This document shows, one piece after another, positions 1 through 7,231 of a stretch of DNA of 48,791 nucleotides. Position 1 is the stretch's first letter; each line of letters starts with the position of its first letter. A program made the translations under genes and the position numbers. The stretch is from assembly GCA_029210045.1 (NCBI GenBank), contig JARGNX010000001.1, positions 43,446 to 92,236 of the forward strand, read 5' to 3'. The notes beneath the pieces were generated by a model, which saw nothing but the letters and a program-made list of their open reading frames with translations, did no database searches and had not been told where the DNA came from. Source of the stretch: Coxiellaceae bacterium (GTDB lineage Bacteria; Pseudomonadota; Gammaproteobacteria; Coxiellales; Coxiellaceae).

Positions 1-2
1 AG

Positions 3-240
3 CCAGGTGAATCAAGATCATCTTCTGGAAAAGCAGGATCAGGTAAACCAAGATCGGGTAAACCAGGCGCGTCGAAGTCAGGTTCTAGTAAGCCAAGATC
101 AGGTAAGCCAGGTGAATCAAGATCATCTTCTGGAAAAGCAGGATCAGGTAAACCAAGATCAGGTAAACCGGGTGCGTCGAAATCAGGTTCTAGTAAACCT
201 AGATCAGGTAAACCAGGTGCGTCGAAGTCAGGATCTGGTA
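3..240 (+). repeat. 105-bp in-frame tandem repeat, about 2.3 copies
   Basis: The segment beginning CCAGGTGAATCAAGATCATC at base 3 recurs at base 108. A third partial unit starts at 213. The period of 105 bp equals 35 codons, so the reading frame is preserved. Within each unit, shorter GGTAAACCA-type submotifs repeat. The array may extend upstream of the window. Confidence 0.85.
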
Positions 241-302
241 GATCAAAGTCTATTAAATTGAATACATCAAAACCAAAGCGTCAGAGCTCTAGACGTAAGT
301 AA
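3..302 (+). CDS. C-terminal tail of a basic Ser/Gly/Lys/Pro-rich protein (5' end outside window)
   Basis: The frame starting at base 3 is open from the window edge to TAA at 300-302. It reads as a low-complexity tail built from blocks such as GKPGASKSGSSKPRSGKPG, ending in a basic SSRRK. The overlapping frame from base 7 is also open, but its Gln/Asn/Val-rich product looks like a by-product of the repeat. The tail contains a 35-residue tandem repeat (105 bp). Basic disordered tails of this type occur on bacterial RNA helicases, rRNA pseudouridine synthases and histone-like proteins. The catalytic part is missing here, so no family can be assigned. The tail probably binds nucleic acid electrostatically (inference). 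Confidence 0.6.
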   Translation, partial: PGESRSSSGKAGSGKPRSGKPGASKSGSSKPRSGKPGESRSSSGKAGSGKPRSGKPGASKSGSSKPRSGKPGASKSGSGRSKSIKLNTSKPKRQSSRRK

Positions 303-338
303 TTACCTGCAGGCCTAGTAAATAAGCCAGTAATTCGT

Positions 339-1865
339 TTACTGGCTATAACCCATTTGCTCCACAAAGCCGGTACCAATCGGGTTGTTATGGCATTGAC
401 CTACGCGTTGACACCGGTAAACATTCGCAGCTCCTTCAAAGAAAGCATTACTGGTGGTGAACATCACATCTTCGGTGAGCGGAGATATGGTTTCAAACTT
501 TAAGATCAATTCGCTGTTAAATAAGCGAGGTGCCTTTTGTTTTAACACAGCGCCAATGCTAGAGTTTGGGTTAATAGTAACGTAAACAATTCTGGCGTAG
601 GTATTAATTCCTTTTGACATAATTGAAGAAAAGATTGAGTGTTTATCATTTTGGATGATATAGGCTGGGTTATTGGAGATGGGTTTGGGTAAAATTACAG
701 ATAACGTATTACCTATTTCGCTGCTGCCTTTCGTTTGATCGACTGGTGTGTATATATTCATAAAGCCTTGCGTGGCATTCTTTTTAGAATTCATGTTTTT
801 TGTTGTTATGCCGTCTTGCCAAAATGCGACTGCTACACCACAAGTGCCTTTGAGTTTGGTTTTATTTAAACAAAATGACATCCAGGTACCACGATACAGT
901 TGTGAAGTGCTATTAATGCTAGCTGTAACGCTATCGGGATTATTTTGTTGATAGTTTTCGATAGCTTTCATGGCAATGGCATAAGGATGATTTGCGCTTG
1001 CGCTCGGATTAATGACTTGTCGATCATACCATAAGCGATCGCTTGAGCTTTGATTACTTGCATTAGTAAAGGTCAGTGCTGCTTGCAGTGTTCCGGTTTT
1101 CGATAGTGGTGTAATGGTGAGTTTCCAGTTATTCACTTGTAAGTGGGGAGCGGCTAATTCCCAAGAGGCGTTGTTTGGATTGATGCCTACATAGCCATTG
1201 AAGCCTTCCGGTACTAGGCCGCGCTTATCGGTGAGTGATGTGGTAAGCATGTATTGTACCGATTCAGATTCTAGCGTATTTTTTTCTGGATCCTTATAGA
1301 AAATATTACCTATGCCTTTAGCTTTTAATTGGTAGTTAGCATTCAGTTGGCCTAGCAGCGGTGCGTTGGTTGAGGGCACGTATGAAAATTGATAATCAAT
1401 AGCGGATTGCATGAAGTTGAATGGTTTGACTTCAATGGAAAATTGTTTAGGCGTAACGATTGGAGCGTGAAATGCGCCGATGGAGTTACCAATAGAGGTT
1501 AGCATGTTATCGCCATAGGTACTTAATAAATACATCGGTTGGTTATTATGGTTGAAAGAAAAGCCAATGGCACCCGCACCAACGGCGCTATTGTAATTTT
1601 GACTAAGGTTATGGCGAAATAAATTCACTTGTAAGCTGTGTTGTTGATCGCTTTGATCATTGAGTAAACCTACGATATACCACCAGCCTGTTGGCATGCA
1701 GGGGATGGGTGCGTTGGTGCTAATCACGGATAAGTAAGAGGTGGCCCCGCCAGGTGTTTGGATGGGTGGGCAGGTGAAATTCGTATCTGCGGGGCTCGCC
1801 CAGCTGGTTATTGATAAGGTTAATAGTAAGCCATTTAGGCTGAAAGCTTGATATATCGTTTTCAT
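339..1865 (-). CDS. secreted protein, possibly AttH/CrtC-like, function unknown
   Basis: The frame can be extended to 1964, but the ATG at 1865 is preferred. It gives a typical signal peptide (MKTIYQAF..., hydrophobic core LLLTLSI, cleavage near SWAS-PAD), and the longer form would overlap the -35 of the divergent gene at 2056. The mature protein is about 485 residues, rich in Asn, Ser and Thr, with a few cysteines that could pair in the periplasm. Near its start, the stretch GWWYIVGLLNDQ...LQVNLFRH resembles the WWY-x-G-x-L-x-D...F-x-F-F-R signature of AttH/CrtC lipocalin-like proteins. That match is weak and covers only the N-terminal part. The gene stands alone, and a DotA-dependent or Sec-only export route cannot be decided. 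Confidence 0.7.
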   Translation of the reverse strand: MKTIYQAFSLNGLLLTLSITSWASPADTNFTCPPIQTPGGATSYLSVISTNAPIPCMPTGWWYIVGLLNDQSDQQHSLQVNLFRHNLSQNYNSAVGAGAIGFSFNHNNQPMYLLSTYGDNMLTSIGNSIGAFHAPIVTPKQFSIEVKPFNFMQSAIDYQFSYVPSTNAPLLGQLNANYQLKAKGIGNIFYKDPEKNTLESESVQYMLTTSLTDKRGLVPEGFNGYVGINPNNASWELAAPHLQVNNWKLTITPLSKTGTLQAALTFTNASNQSSSDRLWYDRQVINPSASANHPYAIAMKAIENYQQNNPDSVTASINSTSQLYRGTWMSFCLNKTKLKGTCGVAVAFWQDGITTKNMNSKKNATQGFMNIYTPVDQTKGSSEIGNTLSVILPKPISNNPAYIIQNDKHSIFSSIMSKGINTYARIVYVTINPNSSIGAVLKQKAPRLFNSELILKFETISPLTEDVMFTTSNAFFEGAANVYRCQRVGQCHNNPIGTGFVEQMGYSQ

Positions 1866-1965
1866 TTCATTCTCATTTTTTGTGATCGTTGCTCTACTGG
1901 GGGGAATTATAGCGATTAATTGGTATGACTGCAGGGCGTGTATTGGGCTAATGTCAGATTTCATC

Positions 1966-1994
1966 TTGACGGTAGTTTAATTATAATATATATT
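1966..1994 (+). promoter_or_regulatory. sigma70-type promoter for the HSF-like gene
   Basis: TTGACG (1966-1971) and TATATT (1989-1994) are separated by 17 bp, inside a very AT-rich stretch. Transcription would begin near 2001, about 55 bases before the ATG at 2056. An AGAGGT ribosome-binding site precedes that start. Confidence 0.55.
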
Positions 1995-2055
1995 ACTAGA
2001 TATATAGATATTATAAGATATGAATATAAAAACTAATTGAATAACAGAGGTATAC

Positions 2056-2841
2056 ATGCGCAATCCGCCAATCCCATTTCAGCAAAAATTAGCATCATTG
2101 GTTGATGCACAGCAAGCTGGTGTGACGCTGACATATAGCCATAACAAGCTTACTCTGAGGGCTGAATCAGATGCTCAGTTTCTAGGTGCATCTAGTGAGA
2201 TCGGTTATCAGTCTTCTGCTTCTTTTCGGCGTCAATTGAGCACGTATGGTTTTCGGTATGTATGGAATGTGCGCGCTGGAGTTGTGGAGTATGTCGCTGA
2301 GGTTTCTGATGCTAGTGATGCGGTAGACGCTGTTTCTAAGTTAAAGAGAAAGACCTCCAGTAAAAGGGCGAGTCATAAACGAGATGCAGACGTACACAAA
2401 TTAACAGGCAAATTAGATCAGGTGTCGCAGCATTCAGAGGAAATGAGCAAGAGACTTAGGGTGGTTGAAGATGATCTTAAAGGACTACAAGCTCAAACTG
2501 GTAGGATGTTAGCAAAGGTGAGAGGCGCAGACGCAGAGTTGTTGTCACTCCAGTGTAGGATATATGAAGCCTTTGGCGCTTCATCTGCACCTTCATCTGC
2601 ACCTGTTTCGGCTCCAGCCTCATCAACAATGCCAGGTCCTACTGAGATGCCTATTCCTTCTGGTGGCAGTTCGTTGAGCGCAGTGGGCGGTGCAAGTGTA
2701 CCAGCACAATCGCCGGTTCAATTTATGGCTGATCAGGGTTTATTTGCCCCGACGTCAGTATCTGGCGATGCTGGTTTAGAGCAGTATCTCAAAGATTTGT
2801 TCGGTGATGATCCGACTAAGGACTTACCACCAACACCATGA
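2056..2841 (+). CDS. HSF-like DNA-binding protein, candidate nuclear effector
   Basis: Residues 7-83 follow the eukaryotic heat shock factor DNA-binding domain. PFQQKLASLVD matches the first helix (P-x-F-x-x-K-L-x-x-L-V-x-D). The YS near residue 27 sits where HSF has WS, and SFRRQLSTYGFRYV (56-69) matches the recognition helix and following strand (SFVRQLNMYGFRKV in HSF1). The key DNA-contacting Arg of that helix is present (R59). A basic run KLKRKTSSKRASHKR (95-109) sits where HSFs carry a nuclear localisation signal. Residues 112-172 look like a coiled coil, as in HSF trimerisation regions. A Pro/Ser/Ala-rich linker follows, then an acidic-aromatic end (LEQYLKDLFGDD, 241-252). No bacterial HSF is known to me, so import into a host nucleus is inferred. 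AGAGGT precedes the ATG. The gene is convergent with gloA. Confidence 0.8.
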   Translation: MRNPPIPFQQKLASLVDAQQAGVTLTYSHNKLTLRAESDAQFLGASSEIGYQSSASFRRQLSTYGFRYVWNVRAGVVEYVAEVSDASDAVDAVSKLKRKTSSKRASHKRDADVHKLTGKLDQVSQHSEEMSKRLRVVEDDLKGLQAQTGRMLAKVRGADAELLSLQCRIYEAFGASSAPSSAPVSAPASSTMPGPTEMPIPSGGSSLSAVGGASVPAQSPVQFMADQGLFAPTSVSGDAGLEQYLKDLFGDDPTKDLPPTP

Positions 2842-2858
2842 CTTATTAGGTAGGGGGT

Positions 2859-3236
2859 CTATTGCAATAGCTCTATTTTATAGCCATCAGGGTCTTCAAC
2901 AAATGCCAAAATGGTGGTGCCGTGTTTCATGGGTCCGGCTTCGCGCACCACATTGCCGCCAGCGCTGCGCACGTGTTCACACATCGCCGCCACATCATCG
3001 ACTTTAATCGCAATATGGCCAAAGGCATCACCCATGTCGTAATGGTTTGTATCCCAGTTATGGGTGAGTTCGATAACGGTGTTATCAATTTCATCTCCAT
3101 AACCCACAAACGCTAACGTAAATTTGCCATCGGGGTAATCTTTTTGACGTAATAGTTTCATGCCCAATATTTCAGTATAAAAATGTAATGATTTTCCTAA
3201 ATCAGTCACACGCAACATGGTATGTAGAATACGCAT
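2859..3236 (-). CDS. gloA: lactoylglutathione lyase (glyoxalase I)
   Basis: Converts the hemithioacetal of methylglyoxal and glutathione to S-lactoylglutathione in the cytosol. The 125-residue protein begins [13 protein letters not shown] and closely follows E. coli GloA, including [12 protein letters not shown] near its end. The four metal ligands of the E. coli enzyme are present at the same positions: H5, E56, H74 and E122. It is slightly shorter than E. coli GloA (135) because the variable C-terminal tail is missing. An AAAGGAG ribosome-binding site precedes the ATG. It lies 20 bases downstream of xseA on the same strand, so the two may be co-transcribed. Confidence 0.95.
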   Translation of the reverse strand: MRILHTMLRVTDLGKSLHFYTEILGMKLLRQKDYPDGKFTLAFVGYGDEIDNTVIELTHNWDTNHYDMGDAFGHIAIKVDDVAAMCEHVRSAGGNVVREAGPMKHGTTILAFVEDPDGYKIELLQ

Positions 3237-3256
3237 TTCTTTCTCCTTTTATGGGC

Positions 3257-4459
3257 TTAAGACTTGACCCCAAGCAGTATATCACCATCGTGCAAACGTG
3301 CCGTTAGTGGTTGGTCTTTATTAATCTGTTTAACTGAGCTAATGGCGTTATCATCTTGTGAAAGAATGGCATAGCCACGTGATAATGTGTTTAGTGGGCT
3401 TAACGAATTCAATAAACCACTGTTATAAGCTAAACGTTGCTTTAAATCATGCACTGCGTGCTGCATGGATTGTTGTAAGCGCATTTGCAAGTGGTCAACG
3501 GTTTGCGCTTGTTGTTGCAATAAAGTATCGGGTCGTGGCAATCGTGCTTTGAGCTTATCTAGGAGTAATTTTTTGTGTAACAACTGTTGTTGTAATAAAT
3601 AAGCGAGTTTTTTCTGTGCAGCCGTTAACTGACGTTTTAAAGCCGCTTGGTCGGGGCTTAATAGTTCAGCCGCCGCTGAAGGGGTCGCAGCTCTTAAGTC
3701 GGCTACAAAATCAGCAATGGTAAAATCAACTTCGTGACCAACCGCAGACACAACGGGTAATTCGCTAGCGGCAATGGCTCGTGCCACCGATTCTTCATTA
3801 AAGCACCATAAGTCTTCTAATGAGCCACCGCCTCGGGTGAGTAAAATAACATCACATTCATGCCGTTGATTGGCAAGCTCAATCATTTGGCAGATATTGT
3901 CCGCCGCTTGTTCACCTTGCACCAGGCTTGGGTAGATAATTACCTTTGTATTGGCGTGTCGGCGCTTGAGTACTTTTAAGGCGTCATGAATGGCGGCACC
4001 TTGTGAGGAAGTGATGATACCAATGGTTTGTGGTGCACTGGGTATGGCTTTTTTTCGCTCAGCTTCAAATAAGCCTTCTGTGAGTAGTTGCTTTTTTAAT
4101 TGTTCAAAGCGCTTTTGTAATAAGCCGAGACCAGCAGGCTCGAGGCTATTAACGATCAGTTGAAAGTCACCACGCGCTTCATATAAGCTGACTCGTGCAT
4201 TGGCCATGACTTGCATGCCATTTTTAAGGTCATTGGGTGTGTTGCGGCGGCTGTTGCGAAATAATGCACAACGTACTGCGGCTTTTTCATCTTTTAAAGT
4301 GAAATATAAATGACCAGATGCGGGGCGCGCGAGATTTGAAATTTCGCCAGTAATCCAAATCTGACCAAAAGTATTTTCCAGTAAAATACGACTGTCGTGG
4401 TTAAATTGTGTAACAGTATAGATTTCAGTCTCTAGATGGTTGATAATATCAGCTGTCAT
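3257..4459 (-). CDS. xseA: exodeoxyribonuclease VII large subunit
   Basis: Large subunit of exonuclease VII, which degrades single-stranded DNA together with XseB. The first 100 residues are the OB-fold DNA-binding domain (WITGEISNLARPASGHLYF). The catalytic core includes GIITSSQGAA, the glycine-rich TRGGGSLEDLWCFNEE, and PVVSAVGHEVDFTIADFVAD. A Gln/Leu-rich coiled coil and the ending SRGYAIL follow. At 400 residues it is somewhat shorter than E. coli XseA (456), mostly in the coiled coil. AGGAATCA precedes the ATG. Its small subunit xseB is not in the window. The gene is divergent from the lipoprotein gene at 4532. Confidence 0.95.
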   Translation of the reverse strand: MTADIINHLETEIYTVTQFNHDSRILLENTFGQIWITGEISNLARPASGHLYFTLKDEKAAVRCALFRNSRRNTPNDLKNGMQVMANARVSLYEARGDFQLIVNSLEPAGLGLLQKRFEQLKKQLLTEGLFEAERKKAIPSAPQTIGIITSSQGAAIHDALKVLKRRHANTKVIIYPSLVQGEQAADNICQMIELANQRHECDVILLTRGGGSLEDLWCFNEESVARAIAASELPVVSAVGHEVDFTIADFVADLRAATPSAAAELLSPDQAALKRQLTAAQKKLAYLLQQQLLHKKLLLDKLKARLPRPDTLLQQQAQTVDHLQMRLQQSMQHAVHDLKQRLAYNSGLLNSLSPLNTLSRGYAILSQDDNAISSVKQINKDQPLTARLHDGDILLGVKS

Positions 4460-4531
4460 TGATTCCTGCCCGTATCGATTTGTGCTTAGGGTAGCACGCG
4501 ACTGGGTGAATGCAACTTTTTGGAGAGAAAC

Positions 4532-5071
4532 GTGAAATTTTTGCCAGTGTTAGGCGTGTTAGGAACGGTTGTTTTGGCCGGTTGTGTATCCCGCGGGGAC
4601 ATGGGTTTAAGTCAGCAACAATGGCAGCAGCTTAATGCTAAGCAGCAGCGTGAATATCGTAACGATTATCGGCAAATTAAGCGTTTTCAGCGCCATCGGC
4701 AATATCAGCCAGGTGCCACTAAGATCAGTGTGAAGCTATCAGGTGGAACAGCGAAAATGGCACCAGATTTTGATTCGTCTCGTTTCTATACAACGAAGTT
4801 TTTCTTGCGTGAAGGGCAGTGCCGTCAAGTGCCGTTGATTGCAGTTGAGAAAGCAATGCAAGCAAATCTCACTGTATGTTATAACGCTCAAGTATTATCG
4901 TTTGATCCAAGCCGTTATAAAGTGTCTGATCAAGAAGGCACATTATTCTTTAACTACAATCCTGTCTGGCGTCATGGCTTTACCTATTATGGTGTGAATA
5001 GCACGGGTTATGTCGGTTTGGATGATGTCGATATCAGTGTACGTGCTGTGGCTCCGAGAGAAATTCGTTAA
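4532..5071 (+). CDS. predicted lipoprotein, unknown function
   Basis: The frame opens at a TTG at 4520, but the GTG at 4532 is the better start: GGAGAG lies seven bases upstream and the product then begins with a compact lipoprotein signal peptide (MKFLPVLGVLGTVVLAGC). The lipobox is LAGC with Cys18 as the lipidation site. The mature part has a Gln/Arg-rich helical stretch followed by a probably beta-rich domain. No family is recognised. Its stop overlaps the tsaB start by one base (TAATG), which indicates translational coupling, but nothing else links it to tRNA modification. Confidence 0.8.
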   Translation: MKFLPVLGVLGTVVLAGCVSRGDMGLSQQQWQQLNAKQQREYRNDYRQIKRFQRHRQYQPGATKISVKLSGGTAKMAPDFDSSRFYTTKFFLREGQCRQVPLIAVEKAMQANLTVCYNAQVLSFDPSRYKVSDQEGTLFFNYNPVWRHGFTYYGVNSTGYVGLDDVDISVRAVAPREIR

Positions 5072-5745
5072 TGAGCAATATTCTCGCATTTGATACGGCA
5101 ACTAATGCTTGTTCAGTCGCATTACAAGTCGGTGATTTGCAGTTGGATTGTCATCAAATAGCGCCGCGTCAGCATTCACAATTATTATTACCAACGATTG
5201 ATGATTTATTGTCGCGCGATGATTTAAGCTTCAATGATTTGGATGCCATCGCTTGTGGTATTGGGCCTGGCAGTTTTATGGGCGTGCGTTTAGCTGTATC
5301 CGTCGCGCAAGGTTTAGCTTATGCCTGTCAAAAACCAGTGGTGGGTGTATCGACTTTACAGATTTTAGCGCAAACGGCGCATGAGCGCTTGGGCTATGAG
5401 CGCGTGATTGCCGCTTGGGATGCGCGCATGGATGAAATTTATTGTGGTTTTTTTACGATCATTGATGGGGTTATGCAGCCGGTAGTAGAGGATCAATTAA
5501 TTGCACCAGGCACTTGGCAGTGCAAGCATGAGGGTGATTGGCAGTTGGTTGGTAATGCGTGGTCTGCTTATGCTGATGCGATTAAACGACCTGATAATTG
5601 CCAGTTGACCACTGAAGGTGGTGAGCTTTATCCCGAAGCAAAATCGTTATTATCACTGGCTGATGATCAATGGAGTAAAGGTAAGGCAGTTTCAGCTTTG
5701 GAGTTAGTGCCAAATTATATTCGACAGAAAGTGGTTTATTCATAG
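5071..5745 (+). CDS. tsaB: tRNA t6A37 threonylcarbamoyl transferase component TsaB
   Basis: TsaB (YeaZ) is an actin-fold partner of TsaD and TsaE in making N6-threonylcarbamoyladenosine at position 37 of ANN-decoding tRNAs. The protein has the family start (NILAFDTATNACSVAL), the RQHSQLLLPTIDDLL segment, and the loop GIGPGSFMGVRLAVSVAQGLAYA, where most family members have PGSFTGLR. The length of 224 residues is normal. It is coupled to the preceding lipoprotein gene. tsaC, tsaD and tsaE are not in the window. Confidence 0.93.
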   Translation: MSNILAFDTATNACSVALQVGDLQLDCHQIAPRQHSQLLLPTIDDLLSRDDLSFNDLDAIACGIGPGSFMGVRLAVSVAQGLAYACQKPVVGVSTLQILAQTAHERLGYERVIAAWDARMDEIYCGFFTIIDGVMQPVVEDQLIAPGTWQCKHEGDWQLVGNAWSAYADAIKRPDNCQLTTEGGELYPEAKSLLSLADDQWSKGKAVSALELVPNYIRQKVVYS

Positions 5746-5766
5746 ATCAGCAGTAAAGGGGTCGCA

Positions 5767-7209
5767 ATGACAGCTAAGAAACATGATCAAAAGCATCCCA
5801 CTAGTTTATGGTGGTTCTCACTTATTTTTTCCTTTTTTATGTTTAGCTTTGGTAGCTTGTTGGCATCACTGGTATTGCATTTGCATTTGGATGAGCACCT
5901 ACCACTAAAGCACGCTTATGCTGTGTTTGGTGCGTTTGCGTCAATGATGTGGACCTTGCCGCTTATCGGTGGTTATTTGTCGAGTAAATGTGGTTATAAA
6001 CCAGCAACGGGTGTTGGTGTTATTGTTATTTTTATTGGTTTGGTTTTGTTGGCGTGTCCGGAGACGTTATTAAACCGTATTGGCTTATCGATGTTTGTGG
6101 TGGGTAATGCCTTATTTACGCCAGCATTGTGGTGTTTAGTTGATTATGGTTATGCGAAGCATGACACTAAACGTGAAAGTGGTTTTACTTATTTTTATTT
6201 GTCATTCAATCTCGGTGCGGTGATTGGTATTGCACTGGGTGGTTATGTCGCGTCACGTTTTAACTTTAATGCTGAGATGGCGCTTGATGCCGCAGTAGTG
6301 TTTATTGGCATGGTATTGTATTTTTATAAAATTGGATCGATGCAGTTTCATAATAAGCGTGTGTTTTATCATTCATTATCGACGAAAAAATCAATTAGCC
6401 TTTTAGTGCTGGTGATGATTATTGGCATCCCTATTGGCACAGCCTTATTAAAATATACGGTGGTCAATGATTGGATTATGTTTGCTTTATGTATATTTGC
6501 GCTAGTTGCTGTAATTTGGTTAGCTTTTTCTTATAAGGAAAAGCAAAAGCGCTATAAGATTCTAGCATTTATGATATTGGTACTGATATCGATTGCGTTT
6601 TGGTCTTTATATAACTTAGAGCCTTCATTGCTGTCAGTATTTATTTCACAAAACGTTGATCGGCATATTTTTGGCATTGTAGTGCCTGCGACATCATTCT
6701 TTGCCTTTGAGGGCACATTTATTATCTTAATTGGCTTGGTGATGAGCCGCATGTGGTTGCATTTAAGTGCGCGCGGATTGGAGTTGCCATTATTATTTAA
6801 GTTCTCGTTCTCATTGTGCATTATGGGTTTAGCATTTTTATGGCTGGTGTTAGGTACGCATATATTTGGTGGTAATACGTTATTGCCGTTCTTTTGGATG
6901 GTGGCGACATATGCCTTTTTTGCAACCAGTGAATTGTTTGTTGGGCCTATTGGTATCTCCATGGTGGGTAAGCTGTCACCTCCAGGTAAGGAGGGCGAGT
7001 TGATGGGTGTTTGGCAACTGTATCAAGGTTTAGCTGCTGTTATTGGCGCCAGTATGGCGGGCTTGGTGGTTGTGCCTACACACGCCACACTGCATGTCTC
7101 GAATCAGTTGTATGATCATTTATTTTTAGTGATCGGGGTTAGCGTTATCGTACTGGGTTTGGTGCTGATGTGCTTTGTGCCACTGATGAAACGGTTAATC
7201 CCGCACTAG
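5767..7209 (+). CDS. POT/PTR-family transporter with a changed proton-coupling motif
   Basis: An inner-membrane protein of 480 residues with about 12-14 hydrophobic helices. The POT signature region is clear: DTKRESGFTYFYLSFNLGA, followed by GIALGGYVASRF, and a later FWSLYNLEPSLLSVF block matching helix 7 of bacterial peptide symporters. The usual ExxER motif of helix 1, needed for proton coupling in characterised POTs, is absent; the aligned segment reads FFMFSFGSLLASLVL. The substrate or coupling may therefore differ from DtpA/DtpB. AAAGGGG precedes the ATG. The gene ends 22 bases from the convergent dotA stop. Confidence 0.85.
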   Translation: MTAKKHDQKHPTSLWWFSLIFSFFMFSFGSLLASLVLHLHLDEHLPLKHAYAVFGAFASMMWTLPLIGGYLSSKCGYKPATGVGVIVIFIGLVLLACPETLLNRIGLSMFVVGNALFTPALWCLVDYGYAKHDTKRESGFTYFYLSFNLGAVIGIALGGYVASRFNFNAEMALDAAVVFIGMVLYFYKIGSMQFHNKRVFYHSLSTKKSISLLVLVMIIGIPIGTALLKYTVVNDWIMFALCIFALVAVIWLAFSYKEKQKRYKILAFMILVLISIAFWSLYNLEPSLLSVFISQNVDRHIFGIVVPATSFFAFEGTFIILIGLVMSRMWLHLSARGLELPLLFKFSFSLCIMGLAFLWLVLGTHIFGGNTLLPFFWMVATYAFFATSELFVGPIGISMVGKLSPPGKEGELMGVWQLYQGLAAVIGASMAGLVVVPTHATLHVSNQLYDHLFLVIGVSVIVLGLVLMCFVPLMKRLIPH

Positions 7210-7231
7210 GTTGTGCCATTTCTTTGGTTTG

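Noticed and set aside
3..240. Possible CRISPR array
   Set aside because: The units are adjacent, in frame with a coding region and have no unique spacers.
7..261. 84-codon plus-strand frame rich in Gln, Asn and Val
   Set aside because: It is the +1 shadow of the tandem repeat. The frame from base 3 is open from the window edge and has the composition of a normal basic tail.
748..951. Plus-strand frame of 67 codons
   Set aside because: Lies entirely inside the secreted-protein gene on the other strand and has no ribosome-binding site.
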